Shown here: one piece after another, positions 5,819-13,104 of the stretch
Layout of the letters: the number at the start of each line of letters is the position of its first letter
Position numbering within the stretch: position 1 is the stretch's first letter
NCBI GenBank assembly: GCA_965199055.1
Contig: CBDAQR010000011.1
Coordinates: forward strand, 1 to 20,760
Length of the DNA stretch: 20,760 nt
Source of the DNA: CBDAQR01 sp965199055
Lineage (GTDB): Bacteria > Pseudomonadota > Gammaproteobacteria > Pseudomonadales > Halieaceae
Direction of reading: 5' to 3'
Translations under genes and position numbers: made by a program
Notes under the pieces: model-generated
Database searches by the model: none
Told to the model about the DNA's origin: nothing
Seen by the model: only the letters and a program-made list of their open reading frames with translations

Positions 5819-6363
5819 TGACCGAGACGAAGGCCGCCTTGACCCTGGATGGTCAGCCGAAGTACCGACAGGTGAGCGCCTTACCCGGTGAACTGGATGC
5901 GGCCCTGCTCAAACGTCTGATCGCCGCCAGCCCCGGGGCCTATTGGTCGTTCCTGGGTGGGCGTGCCGAACCCGCCGATGGCGGTGTCGAGCTGAACGGC
6001 CACTGGGGGTTGTATCTGTTAACCGCCCATGCCAGTGGTCATGGTGCGCAGCGGCGCGGCGACGCCCGGCAGTTGGGGGCCTATGAGATGATCGCCCGGC
6101 TGCTGCCACGCCTGCACCAGCGCGTCCTCCCCGGCCATGGCATGCTGGTCTTAAAGCGCCTTCAAAACCTCTTTACGGCGGGTTTACAGTCCCAGGGCGT
6201 TTCCCTGTATGGCTTGAGCTTTGAGATGCCGATCTGTTTTTCAGACGATGCCGATCTGACCGGGTTTGCCAGCTTTCCGGATGCGGTCAATCTGGGGCGG
6301 GTGCCGGAGGTGGGCCTCGGCCATGAAGACGACTATAGCCCGCTGACGGACGGTGCGGCCTGA
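5818..6363 (+). CDS. Phage DUF1834 (Mu gp37-type) protein
   Basis: 181 residues from ATG 5818, overlapping the capsid stop by one base. Family features: LPGELDAALLKRLIAASPGAYWSFLGG, HWGLYLLTAHASG, RRGDARQLGAYEMIARLLPRLH, GHGMLVLKRLQNLFTAGLQSQG, SLYGLSFEMPICF. DUF1834 proteins sit between head and tail genes in Mu-like phages and are presumed tail-completion or head-tail connector proteins. The extreme N-terminus (MTETKAALTLDGQPKYRQV) is unusual compared with the helical start I associate with the family, and could be partly replaced at the deletion junction with the capsid gene. The stop overlaps the ATG of the V gene as TGATG, so it is translated with the tail operon. Confidence 0.7.
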   Translation: MTETKAALTLDGQPKYRQVSALPGELDAALLKRLIAASPGAYWSFLGGRAEPADGGVELNGHWGLYLLTAHASGHGAQRRGDARQLGAYEMIARLLPRLHQRVLPGHGMLVLKRLQNLFTAGLQSQGVSLYGLSFEMPICFSDDADLTGFASFPDAVNLGRVPEVGLGHEDDYSPLTDGAA

Positions 6364-6905
6364 TGGACCGTTTTTTTACCCAGACCGAGCACGACCGGCG
6401 GATGGCCGACCTGATCTGTCTTGGACGGATTGAGGACGTCGATCATGACAACAAGCGGCTGCGGGTACGCAGCAAGACCCTCAGTGGCTGGCTGCCCTGG
6501 CCCGCCGAGTTGGGGCGCAATTACCGGCACTGGCGGCCCCTGGCCGTGGGCCAGCAGGTGATCCTCGCCAGTCCCTCTGGTGACATGGCCCAGGCGGTGA
6601 TTGTCGGCATGCTCTACACGCACGCCCTGGATACGCCCTCCAAGGATCCGGACACTGACATAATCGAATTTACCAACGGTGCCAGGCTCAGTCACCACGC
6701 AGGCAGTGGCGATATGCGCCTCACCTGCCAGGGTAATCTGAGCATCGAGGTGACCGGCACACTGACCTTGACGGCGGGCGGGCACCGCCTCATCGGCCCG
6801 GTCACCCAGAGCGGCGGCGATCTGACGTCCGATGGCATTTCCGTCCAGCGCCATACCCACAGCGGCGTCAAACCAGGCTCATCGAATAGCGGGGCACCGC
6901 AATGA
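6363..6905 (+). CDS. V: Baseplate assembly protein V (tail spike/tip)
   Basis: 180 residues (P2 V is about 211). An OB-fold-like N-terminal region (GRIEDVDHDNKRLRVRSKTLSGWLPWPAEL) is followed by WRPLAVGQQVILASPSGDMAQAVIVGMLYT, a beta-helix-like part (DIIEFTNGARLSHHAGSGDMRLTCQGNLSIEVTGTLTLTAGG), and the C-terminal HTHSGVKPGSSNSGAPQ. The H-x-H with 'SGV.PG...SG.P' is the iron-binding tip signature of P2-type spikes. The protein forms the membrane-piercing needle under the tail tube. It begins the V-W-J-I baseplate cluster; start TGATG overlaps the previous stop and its own stop overlaps the W start as ATGA. Confidence 0.9.
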   Translation: MDRFFTQTEHDRRMADLICLGRIEDVDHDNKRLRVRSKTLSGWLPWPAELGRNYRHWRPLAVGQQVILASPSGDMAQAVIVGMLYTHALDTPSKDPDTDIIEFTNGARLSHHAGSGDMRLTCQGNLSIEVTGTLTLTAGGHRLIGPVTQSGGDLTSDGISVQRHTHSGVKPGSSNSGAPQ

Positions 6906-7240
6906 CCGGTATGCACACACAAACCGGCCGGCGTCTGGCGGGTCTGGCCCATCTCAGGCAGTCCATCACGGATATTCTGAGCACCCCGGTCGGCAGTCGG
7001 GTGATGCGCCGCGACTATGGCTCTCGGTTGTTTGAACGGATGGATGCGCCACTCACCAAAGCCACCCTGATCGACCTCTATGCCGCCACGGCTGAAGCCC
7101 TGGCCCGCTGGGAGCCCAGGTTCCGGCTTAACCGCGTACAACACACAGGTGTCCGTGCGGACGGCAAGGTACAGATCAGCCTCACCGGTGAGTATCTGCC
7201 CGAGGGCCGCGAAGTGACGCTGGAGGGGATCGTCCTATGA
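6902..7240 (+). CDS. W: Baseplate wedge protein W (T4 gp25-like)
   Basis: 112 residues, close to P2 W (115). Signature gp25-like segments: LRQSITDILSTPVGSRVMRRDYGSRLFERMD, LYAATAEALARWEPRFRLNRVQ and GKVQISLTGEYLPEGREVTLEG. The 'EPR' and 'I..IL.TP.G.R.....YG' motifs are those of the lysozyme-like wedge protein that nucleates sheath attachment to the baseplate. Start at ATG 6902 overlaps V (ATGA); the stop overlaps J (ATGA at 7237-7240). No sign of damage. Confidence 0.9.
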   Translation: MTGMHTQTGRRLAGLAHLRQSITDILSTPVGSRVMRRDYGSRLFERMDAPLTKATLIDLYAATAEALARWEPRFRLNRVQHTGVRADGKVQISLTGEYLPEGREVTLEGIVL

Positions 7241-8127
7241 GCGGGTTTTCGGCCATTGACTTATCCCGTCTGCCCGCGCCCGAGGTGGTCGAACCCCTGG
7301 ATTATGAAGCGATTTTAGCGGCCATGAAGGCCGAGTTAATCCGCCGTGACGCCCGCCTTGAGGCGACCCTGGCACTGGAGTCCGAGCCCCTGACCCAGCT
7401 GCTGGAAGTCTGCGCGTATCGAGAACTCTTGCTGCGCCAGCGTGTCAACGATGCGGCCAAAGGCGTGATGCTGGCCCATGCCGGGGGTGCGGATCTGGAC
7501 AACCTCGCCGCCCTCTTTGGTGTTGCCCGAGCCCTGGTCGATGCGGGTGACCCACACGCCCGCCCACCCGTACCACCGACCTATGAGGACGACACACGCC
7601 TGCGCCAGAGGACACAGCTCTCCCTGGAAGGCCATACCACGGCCGGCCCGGTGGGCAGCTATGTGTTCTGGGGGTTGTCCGCGGATCCCCAGGTCAAGGA
7701 CATCGCCGTGACCAGCACGGCACCGGGCCAGGTTGCGGTGCGGGTCTTATCCACCCAGGGCACGGGCCGTCCGGCCCCCGCCCTGCTGGCGAAGGTCCGC
7801 TCGGCACTCAACCACGAAGACGTGCGCCCCCTGACCGATCGGGTGCGCGTGCGGGGCGCGTCGATCATCCACTATCAGATCGATGCCCGCCTGACCCTGG
7901 ACAGCGGCCCCGATGCCCACCTGGTCGAAGCCGCCGCCCGCCAGGCGGCCGCCACCTATGTGGCCCAACATCACCGTCTGGGGCGCGATATCCGCTTGTC
8001 CGGCCTCTATGCCGCCCTGCATCAGCCCGGCGTGCAGAACGTCACGCTGGTTCGTCCTACCGCGGATATTCGCTGTGCAGCGGATCAGGCCGCGCATTGT
8101 GACAGCATCGGCATCCGGGTGGTATAG
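7237..8127 (+). CDS. J: Baseplate protein J (T4 gp6-like)
   Basis: 296 residues, close to P2 J (302). N-terminal FSAIDLSRLPAPEVVEPLDYEAILA, then SEPLTQLLEVCAYRELLLRQRVNDAAKGVMLAHAGGADLDNLAALFGV, the EDDTRLRQRTQLSLEGHTTAGPVGSYVFWGLSADPQVKDIAV region, VRVLSTQGTGRPAPALLAKVRSAL...DVRPLTDRVRVRGASIIHYQIDA, and the C-terminal GLYAALHQPGVQNVTLVRPTADI. All are hallmarks of gpJ, which forms the baseplate wedge inner ring with W and I. ATGA overlap with W. Intact. Confidence 0.92.
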   Translation: MSGFSAIDLSRLPAPEVVEPLDYEAILAAMKAELIRRDARLEATLALESEPLTQLLEVCAYRELLLRQRVNDAAKGVMLAHAGGADLDNLAALFGVARALVDAGDPHARPPVPPTYEDDTRLRQRTQLSLEGHTTAGPVGSYVFWGLSADPQVKDIAVTSTAPGQVAVRVLSTQGTGRPAPALLAKVRSALNHEDVRPLTDRVRVRGASIIHYQIDARLTLDSGPDAHLVEAAARQAAATYVAQHHRLGRDIRLSGLYAALHQPGVQNVTLVRPTADIRCAADQAAHCDSIGIRVV

Positions 8128-8131
8128 CGCC

Positions 8132-8710
8132 ATGACGACGCCCAGGGTCTCCAGCCTGCTGCCGCCCAACGCATCAACCGCCGAGCGGGCGATGGAAGCC
8201 AGCATTGCAAGGCTGGCGGACGTGCCCGTGCCACTGCGGGACACCTGGCACCCCCACACCTGTCCCGCCGCCCTGCTGCCCTGGCTGGCCTGGGCGCTGT
8301 CCGTGGATGAGTGGGATCCTGGCTGGTCGGAAGACCAGCAGCGCGAGACCCTGGCGAACAGTGTCCGAATCCATGCCCACAAGGGCACCCCAGGCAGCAT
8401 CCGCCGGGTGCTGGCCGCGGCCGGTTATGGCGAGGCCCGTATCATCGAGGGCCTGGATGCCGAACGCTATGACGGCGCAGTGACCTACAGCGGCAGTCAC
8501 TTCTATGGCCCGCATGAGACCCATTGGGCCAGGTACCGGGTCTACCTCAGCCGCCCGATCACGATCGCGCAAGGACAACAGGTGCGGCGCCTGCTTGAGC
8601 ACACGGCTCCGGCTCGCTGTCATCTGGCGGGCCTGCATTTTACCGAGGCGCTGCACCTCTATGACGGCCGCCTGCACTATGACAACCAATACACCCACGG
8701 AGTGGCTTAG
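8132..8710 (+). CDS. I: Tail protein I (baseplate wedge)
   Basis: 192 residues from ATG 8132, four bases after the J stop. Features: SLLPPNASTAERAMEASIARLADVP, LRDTWHPHTCPAALLPWLAWALSVDEWDPGWSEDQQRETLANSVRIHAHKGTPGSIRRVLAAAGYG, then EGLDAERYDGAVTYSGSH, WARYRVYLSRPITIAQGQQVRRLLEHTAPARCHLAGL. These match P2 gpI (about 176 residues), particularly 'LP.LAW..SVD.W...W....+R..+......H..KGT...+'. It connects wedge and fibre. The open frame extends upstream to 7913 but that part is a shadow of J; the downstream ATG is chosen. Intact. Confidence 0.92.
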   Translation: MTTPRVSSLLPPNASTAERAMEASIARLADVPVPLRDTWHPHTCPAALLPWLAWALSVDEWDPGWSEDQQRETLANSVRIHAHKGTPGSIRRVLAAAGYGEARIIEGLDAERYDGAVTYSGSHFYGPHETHWARYRVYLSRPITIAQGQQVRRLLEHTAPARCHLAGLHFTEALHLYDGRLHYDNQYTHGVA

Positions 8711-9964
8711 ATGGCACACTTAAACGAACAATCGGAATATACCGAGGGCATTTACCAACTGGAGACCACCGACCCGGTGGTCGGCGGCCCGGACGGCCTC
8801 TCCAACACCCAGGCCAAACAACTGGCCAACCGCACCGCCTGGCTAAAAGCCCAGGTGGAGCAACTGCTCGCTGAACTGGACGCCCTCGGCATCACCGATG
8901 TCACCGGTTTGCAAGCCGCCTTGCATGGCAAAGCCAATGCGGATCATGCCCACAGCGCCGCTGATCTGCACCGGGGCACCTTACCCCTGGCCAGACTTGC
9001 CACCGCCAGCCGCTATACCGACAGCAGTGCCAGCAAACTGGCCCTGGCCAGCGCCGTGCGCTCGCTCTATGACTGGATGGTCGAGCAACTTCGGGGCAAA
9101 GCCCAGCGCGGTCATAGCCACGATCACAAGTATGCCGCGCTGGACGCCTGGACGGCGCATCAGAATAACCCGCACGCCCACGGCGAGTACCTGACCCAGG
9201 CGCAGATTGAACCGCTGATTGCCGCCGCCTCAAGCGCGGGCGTAGCGGCGCACAACCACAGCGCCGATGACATCAGCCGCGGCACCCTGGACACCACTCG
9301 GCTCCATACCAGCGACAGCTATACCAGCACGAGCATCAGCACCCTGGCCACCTCCAACGCCCTGCGTCGCCTGCGTGACTGGGTGCGCGCTCAACTGGCC
9401 GCTAAAGCGGACCAGGGCCATCACCACAGCGCCGATAACATCAGCCAGGGCACCCTGGACACCGCCCGGCTCAATACCAGCCCCAGCTATACCAGCAGCT
9501 CCAGCCGCACGGTGCCCAACTCCAACGCCCTGCGTCGCCTGTATGACTGGGTGCGCGGCCAACTGGCCGCCAAAGCCGATCATCGCCACAGCCACAGCGC
9601 TGCCGAGCTCACCGGCACCCTGGCGGCCGAGCACTTGCCGGCGCCCACGGCCAGCACCCGCGGCGGCCATAAGCGCGCCTCGGTGCTTTTGAGTGCCTCC
9701 GGCTACTACAAAGACAATGAGACCGGCCTGCTGATTCAGTGGGGCACGGTGTCACTGATCTCCAGTGGTCGGGCAAGCATCCGCTGGCCGATGGCCTTTC
9801 CCAACACGCCGCGCAGCCTCACCCTCGGCATCAATCGGAGTGTCACCCTGCCCGGCGACAAAACCGACCATGTGTTTTATTCCAGTCCCACCCGCACCGG
9901 TGTCATCTTCAGGCGCGGGCCGGATGTCCCGCTGACCGCCACCTGGATGGCCATCGGCAGTTGA
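8711..9964 (+). CDS. Tail fibre protein with tandem repeats and gp53-like tip
   Basis: 417 residues, directly after I as is P2 H. The N-terminus (NEQSEYTEGIYQLETTDPVVGGPDG...NTQAKQLANRTAWLKAQVEQL) is the baseplate-attachment region seen in many phage fibres. Residues about 81-300 contain three related His-rich repeats (HSADDISRGTLDTTRL...SNALRRLRDWVRAQLAAKAD); the last two are exactly 56 codons each (9257-9424 and 9425-9592), while the first (from 8951) is more divergent. The C-terminal 100 residues (RGGHKRASVLLSASGYYKDNETGLLIQWGTVS...TATWMAIGS) resemble the gp53-like fibre-tip domain, predicted to bind the host surface. The distal domain sets host specificity, so it is the part most likely exchanged. 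Confidence 0.85.
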   Translation: MAHLNEQSEYTEGIYQLETTDPVVGGPDGLSNTQAKQLANRTAWLKAQVEQLLAELDALGITDVTGLQAALHGKANADHAHSAADLHRGTLPLARLATASRYTDSSASKLALASAVRSLYDWMVEQLRGKAQRGHSHDHKYAALDAWTAHQNNPHAHGEYLTQAQIEPLIAAASSAGVAAHNHSADDISRGTLDTTRLHTSDSYTSTSISTLATSNALRRLRDWVRAQLAAKADQGHHHSADNISQGTLDTARLNTSPSYTSSSSRTVPNSNALRRLYDWVRGQLAAKADHRHSHSAAELTGTLAAEHLPAPTASTRGGHKRASVLLSASGYYKDNETGLLIQWGTVSLISSGRASIRWPMAFPNTPRSLTLGINRSVTLPGDKTDHVFYSSPTRTGVIFRRGPDVPLTATWMAIGS

Positions 9965-9996
9965 TCGGCCCTTCCTATGAACCAACAGGAGGCCCT

Positions 9997-10545
9997 ATGA
10001 GCACCTATTACTACGTTGAATCCGGCTTTTACAACCCCTCGGTGCATGAGCACATCCCAGAGGGTGCCGTTGCGATCTCCGCCCAGCGCTATGAGGAACT
10101 GATGGCGGGGCAGGCCGAGGGCCTGGACATCGTCACCGGCGAGGATGGCGCACCGGCACTGGCCGCGCCCAGCCTGAGCCTGGAGGAGATAAAGAGTATC
10201 CGAATACGCGCACTTCACCAAGGCTTTGATGCCGCCTTGAATGCTGGCTTTGCCTCCGATGCCTTAGGCACGCCCCACCGCTACGACTCCGAGCCGCACA
10301 ACCGCGAGAACCTGATCGGCGCGGTGGCCACCGGTGCTGAGCAGATGTTTACCTGTGACGACTTGCAGAATGAAGCGACCAGCAAACAACAACGCCTGCA
10401 TAGCCCGGAACAACTGAAAGCCGTCCTGATTGACGGTGCCACCGTCAAGCAGACCCTGATTGCCCGCTTTCGAGCGCGCCGTGCCCAGGTATGGGCGGCG
10501 ACCGATAAGACCCAGGTCAATGCCGTTGCCTGGGACGATGAATAA
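9997..10545 (+). CDS. Tail fibre assembly/accessory protein with DUF4376 domain
   Basis: 182 residues from ATG 9997 (CAGGAGG nine bases upstream). N-terminus MSTYYYVESGFYNPSVHEHIPEGAVAISAQRYEELMAGQAEG looks like the start of fibre chaperone proteins (STYY.....GFY......IP..AV.IS...+..L..GQ..G). The C-terminal part (FDAALNAGFASDALGTPHRYDSEPHNRENLIGAVATG...HSPEQLKAVLIDGATVKQTLIARFRARRAQVWAA) is the DUF4376 domain found in such proteins. It is inferred to help trimerise or decorate the preceding fibre. The frame is open upstream to 9739, but that is a shadow of the fibre gene. A seven-codon ORF (9977-10000) overlaps its start. Confidence 0.8.
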   Translation: MSTYYYVESGFYNPSVHEHIPEGAVAISAQRYEELMAGQAEGLDIVTGEDGAPALAAPSLSLEEIKSIRIRALHQGFDAALNAGFASDALGTPHRYDSEPHNRENLIGAVATGAEQMFTCDDLQNEATSKQQRLHSPEQLKAVLIDGATVKQTLIARFRARRAQVWAATDKTQVNAVAWDDE

Positions 10546-10576
10546 ATAACCGATTGGATAGAAAGGAGAGAACCCC

Positions 10577-11764
10577 ATGCCAGACGAGTATCACCACGGC
10601 GTGCGCGTCATCGAAAAAGACGATGGCACCCGCCCCATACGCACTATCGAGACCGGTATCATCGGCGTGGTCGGCACCGCCCCGGACGCCGATGAGACGG
10701 TCTTCCCCTTAAACGAACCGGTACTGATTGCCGGTTCCCGCACGAAAGCCGCCAAGCTGGATACCGAGGGTAACGGCCAGGGCACCCTGCCGGCCGTCAT
10801 GGACGCCATCTTCGACCAGATCGCCCCGCTCATGGTGGTGGTGCGGGTAGAGGGTTCTGAGGATGCCGCCACCGAGCAGTCCAACCTGATCGGCACAGTC
10901 GATGCCGCCGGACACTACACCGGCTTGCAGGCCCTGCTGGCCACCCAGAGCCAACTGGGGGTCAAACCTCGTATCCTGGGCTGCCCCGGCTTCTCACATC
11001 GTCCGGCCGTGGCCACCGAACTGGCGGCCATTGCCGAGAAACTGGGGGGCTTCGCCTATGCCGATGTGAGTGCCGCGACCTTTGATGCGGCCGTTACGTA
11101 TCGAGCGCAGTTTGGCCATCAACGCCTGATGCTGATCTGGCCGGGGTTTACCGTCTTTGATGTGAGCAGCGCCCGCTATGTCAACCAACCAGCCTCAGCA
11201 AGAGCGCTGGGACTGAGAGCCAAACTCGATCACGACATCGGCTGGCACAAAACCCTCAGCAACATCCCCATCAACGGGGTCGCCGGTTTAACCGCCGATG
11301 TGGACTGGGATCTGCAAAACCCGGCCACCAAAGCCGGTTATCTCAATACCCATGAGGTCACCACGCTCATCAATCACCAGGGCTTTCGCTTCTGGGGCTC
11401 GCGCACCTGTTCCAGTGACCCCAAGTTCGCCTTTGAGAGTGCGGTACGTAGCGGCGATGTCCTCGCCGAGACCATTGCCCGCTCGCATCTGTGGGCGGTG
11501 GACAAACCCATGTCCAACACCTTGATCGAAGACTTGATGGAAGGGGTGAACGCCACATTCCGCGAGCTCAAAGCCCAGGGCGCGATCCTGGGCGCCGAGT
11601 GCAGCCTCGACCCGGAGCTCAACAGCCAGAGCGCACTGCAAACGGGCAAGCTGTGGCTGAACTACGACTACACCCCGGTGCCACCCTTGGAGCAACTGAG
11701 CTTCCAGGCCCGCATCACCAACCGCTATCTGGTGGAATTACTGCCCACTGGTCAAGCGGCCTAA
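10577..11764 (+). CDS. FI: Tail sheath protein FI
   Basis: 395 residues (P2 FI is 396), with an excellent AAGGAGAG ribosome site. Begins YHHGVRVIEKDDGTRPIRTIETGIIGVVGTAPDAD, then VMDAIFDQIAPLMVVVRV, LLATQSQLGVKPRILGCPGFS, YADVSAATFDAAVTYR, LIWPGFTVFD, LGLRAKLDHDIGWHKTLSNIPINGVAGLTADVDW, NHQGFRFWGSRTCSSDPKFAFESAVRSGDVLAETIARSHLWAVDKPM, and a C-terminal NYDYTPVPPLEQLSFQARITNRYLVEL. This is the contractile sheath of P2-like tails: it polymerises around the tube and contracts during injection. Full length and undamaged; next to FII as in P2. Confidence 0.95.
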   Translation: MPDEYHHGVRVIEKDDGTRPIRTIETGIIGVVGTAPDADETVFPLNEPVLIAGSRTKAAKLDTEGNGQGTLPAVMDAIFDQIAPLMVVVRVEGSEDAATEQSNLIGTVDAAGHYTGLQALLATQSQLGVKPRILGCPGFSHRPAVATELAAIAEKLGGFAYADVSAATFDAAVTYRAQFGHQRLMLIWPGFTVFDVSSARYVNQPASARALGLRAKLDHDIGWHKTLSNIPINGVAGLTADVDWDLQNPATKAGYLNTHEVTTLINHQGFRFWGSRTCSSDPKFAFESAVRSGDVLAETIARSHLWAVDKPMSNTLIEDLMEGVNATFRELKAQGAILGAECSLDPELNSQSALQTGKLWLNYDYTPVPPLEQLSFQARITNRYLVELLPTGQAA

Positions 11765-11781
11765 CTTGAGGAGAACACATC

Positions 11782-12291
11782 ATGGCGAACATACAAGACG
11801 TACTCAAGAACCTCACCCTGTTTGTGGATGGCCGTGGCTATGCCGGTCAGGTGGAGGAGATCGAACTGCCCAAACTCACCCTGAAGACCGAAGAGTTCCG
11901 TGCCGGTGGCATGGACGCCCCCATCGAGGTGGAGATGGGCATGGAGAAGCTGGAGTGTACCTTCACCTTGAACGGCTATAACAAGGACGTCCTCTCCCTG
12001 TTTGGCTTAGCCCCCGGCAACCACAAGCCCTTAACCATTAAGGGCAGTCTGCTCTCCGAAGACGGCACCGAGCGACCCATCCAGATCAACCTCAGAGGCA
12101 TGTTAAGAGAAGTGGATATGGGCAACTGGAAGCCGGGCGATAAAGGCACGCTGAAAGTGATGATGGCGCTGTCCTACTACAAGCTGAGCCATTCCGGCCA
12201 GGTGATGATTGAGATCGACCCGACCAACCTGGTACGCATCATCGATGGGCAGGATCAGCTCCAGCAAACCCGCGCCCACCTGGGATTGTGA
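11782..12291 (+). CDS. FII: Tail tube protein FII
   Basis: 169 residues (P2 FII 172); GAGGAG upstream. Key parts: NLTLFVDGRGYAGQVEEIELPKLTLKTEEFRAGGMDAPIEVEMGMEKLECTFTLNGYNKDVLSLFGL, GSLLSEDGTERPIQINLRGMLREVDMGNWKPGDKGTLKVMMALSYYKL, EIDPTNLVRIIDGQDQLQQTR. The 'F.DG.GYAG...E..LPKL..K.E..RAGGM' N-terminus is diagnostic of P2-type tubes, stacked hexameric rings inside the sheath. Intact. Confidence 0.95.
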   Translation: MANIQDVLKNLTLFVDGRGYAGQVEEIELPKLTLKTEEFRAGGMDAPIEVEMGMEKLECTFTLNGYNKDVLSLFGLAPGNHKPLTIKGSLLSEDGTERPIQINLRGMLREVDMGNWKPGDKGTLKVMMALSYYKLSHSGQVMIEIDPTNLVRIIDGQDQLQQTRAHLGL

Positions 12292-12302
12292 GGAGGGAAG
12301 TG

Positions 12303-12521
12303 ATGAGTGATAAACAAAGCTACACGATATTACAACCCGTACACCTGGCCGGACAGGGCACCGTGCAGCCGGGTGAGACCCTGGAACTGCACCCCCGCCA
12401 GGCGGTGTTTCTACTGACCACCGGGGTGATTGAGAAAGCGCCGCAGACCACAGCGCCCCCCGCTAAAACAACCCGCAAAGGTACCAGCCCAAGGAGACGA
12501 GACCATGAGCGAGACCATTGA
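12303..12521 (+). CDS. Small protein between tube and tail chaperone genes
   Basis: 72 residues from ATG 12303, with AGGAGG six bases upstream (12291-12296); a GTG/ATG start at 12288 would add five residues but leaves no room for that site. MSDKQSYTILQPVHLAGQGTVQPGETLELHPRQAVFLLTTGVIEKA looks like a compact beta domain of the kind seen in small phage proteins ('G....GE.veL.p..A..L...G.i'); the C-terminus is a basic, low-complexity tail. It overlaps the first codons of E (12505). No specific function recognised. Confidence 0.6.
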   Translation: MSDKQSYTILQPVHLAGQGTVQPGETLELHPRQAVFLLTTGVIEKAPQTTAPPAKTTRKGTSPRRRDHERDH

Positions 12522-12747
12522 ACTCAAACACCCCATCACCCTCAATGGCGAGGATCTGCAGCACCTGTGCCTGCGCCGCCCGAAGGTGCGTGACATGCTG
12601 GCCGCCGATAAAGCCAGCGGCAGCGATGCCGAGAAGGAAGTGCGGGTGTTCGCTAACCTCTGTGAAGTGGCACCGACGGTCATTGAGGAACTGGATATAG
12701 CCGACTACCAGGCCTTGCAGGAGCGCTATGCCGGTTTTTTGTCTTAA
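12505..12747 (+). CDS. E: Tail assembly chaperone E
   Basis: 80 residues from ATG 12505, nine bases after AAGGAGA. SETIELKHPITLNGEDLQHLCLRRPKVRDMLAADKASG..AEKEVRVFANLCEVAPTVIEELDIADYQALQERYAGFLS is a typical P2 gpE-type tail chaperone (I.L..PI...G.....+.LR.P...D). Length close to P2 gpE. It binds the tape measure to control tube length together with its frameshift product. The last codons contain the slippery heptamer. Confidence 0.88.
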   Translation: MSETIELKHPITLNGEDLQHLCLRRPKVRDMLAADKASGSDAEKEVRVFANLCEVAPTVIEELDIADYQALQERYAGFLS

Positions 12748-12887
12748 GCCCTGTGGATGCAAGACGGGCGGTGATCACCCTGGCGGCTAACCTGGGAGGC
12801 GGCGTCTCGGAGTGGCTGGATGTGGACGGCGACACGCTGATGCAATGGCTCGAATCACTTCAATCACTGCATCAAGGGTCAATATAA
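12505..12887 (+). CDS. E' frameshift product (gpE+E')
   Basis: A -1 ribosomal frameshift on T_TTT_TTG (12735-12741) would bypass the TAA at 12745-12747 and continue to TAA 12885-12887. The extension, VLSPVDARRAVITLAANLGG then GVSEWLDVDGDTLMQWLESL, is a credible helical domain; the 0-frame codes nothing after the stop. P2 E' is made from the same position with the same T_TTT_TTG heptamer, so this is almost certainly programmed. The two products in a set ratio act as chaperones for the tape measure T. Extended product about 127 residues. Confidence 0.82.
12735..12741 (+). promoter_or_regulatory. Programmed -1 frameshift slippery site
   Basis: T_TTT_TTG in the E reading frame (codons GGT-TTT-TTG), two codons before the E stop. 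Re-reading the final G gives GTC and opens the E' frame. Same heptamer as in P2 and relatives. Confidence 0.85.
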
Positions 12888-13104
12888 GCAGGGTCGCTAC
12901 CGTCACCATGAAAAACAGAATCAGCACGATCAAGGGCCCCACAATCAAGACCCCAAGGGGGGCCGCCAGCAGGCTGTACCCAAACCCCATGCCGCTGTCA
13001 TACAGGATAAAAAATGACAGGCCCGTCGCCATGCCCATCACCACAGTTTCATCGCAAAGCGCTTCAATGAAGCGCATTGCCTTATCCAGCAGCGCCTGAG
13101 CCAT
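12787..13104 (-). CDS. Antisense small membrane protein between E' and T
   Basis: A leftward 105-residue frame from ATG 13104 fills the otherwise empty 215-base gap between E' and the tape measure, overlapping E' by 101 bases in antisense. MAQALLDKAMRFIEALCDET is followed by two hydrophobic segments (about residues 23-50, containing GLSFFILYD and SLLAAPLGVLIVG, and about 51-80, PLIVLILFFMVTVATLLILT) and then AVIEVIRAIASACRRPHPATPRRR, a basic tail. Composition and the amphipathic start look protein-like rather than random. Its ATG shares the four-base CATG with the T start on the opposite strand. No clear ribosome binding site. I do not recognise the family; holin-like or moron-type roles would be speculation. 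Confidence 0.5.
   Translation of the reverse strand: MAQALLDKAMRFIEALCDETVVMGMATGLSFFILYDSGMGFGYSLLAAPLGVLIVGPLIVLILFFMVTVATLLILTLDAVIEVIRAIASACRRPHPATPRRRLPG

Noticed and set aside
12812..13099. Plus-strand 95-residue ORF between E and T
   Set aside because: Its product is Arg/Ser/Thr-rich and irregular, while the opposite strand encodes a coherent membrane protein and E' covers its first part.
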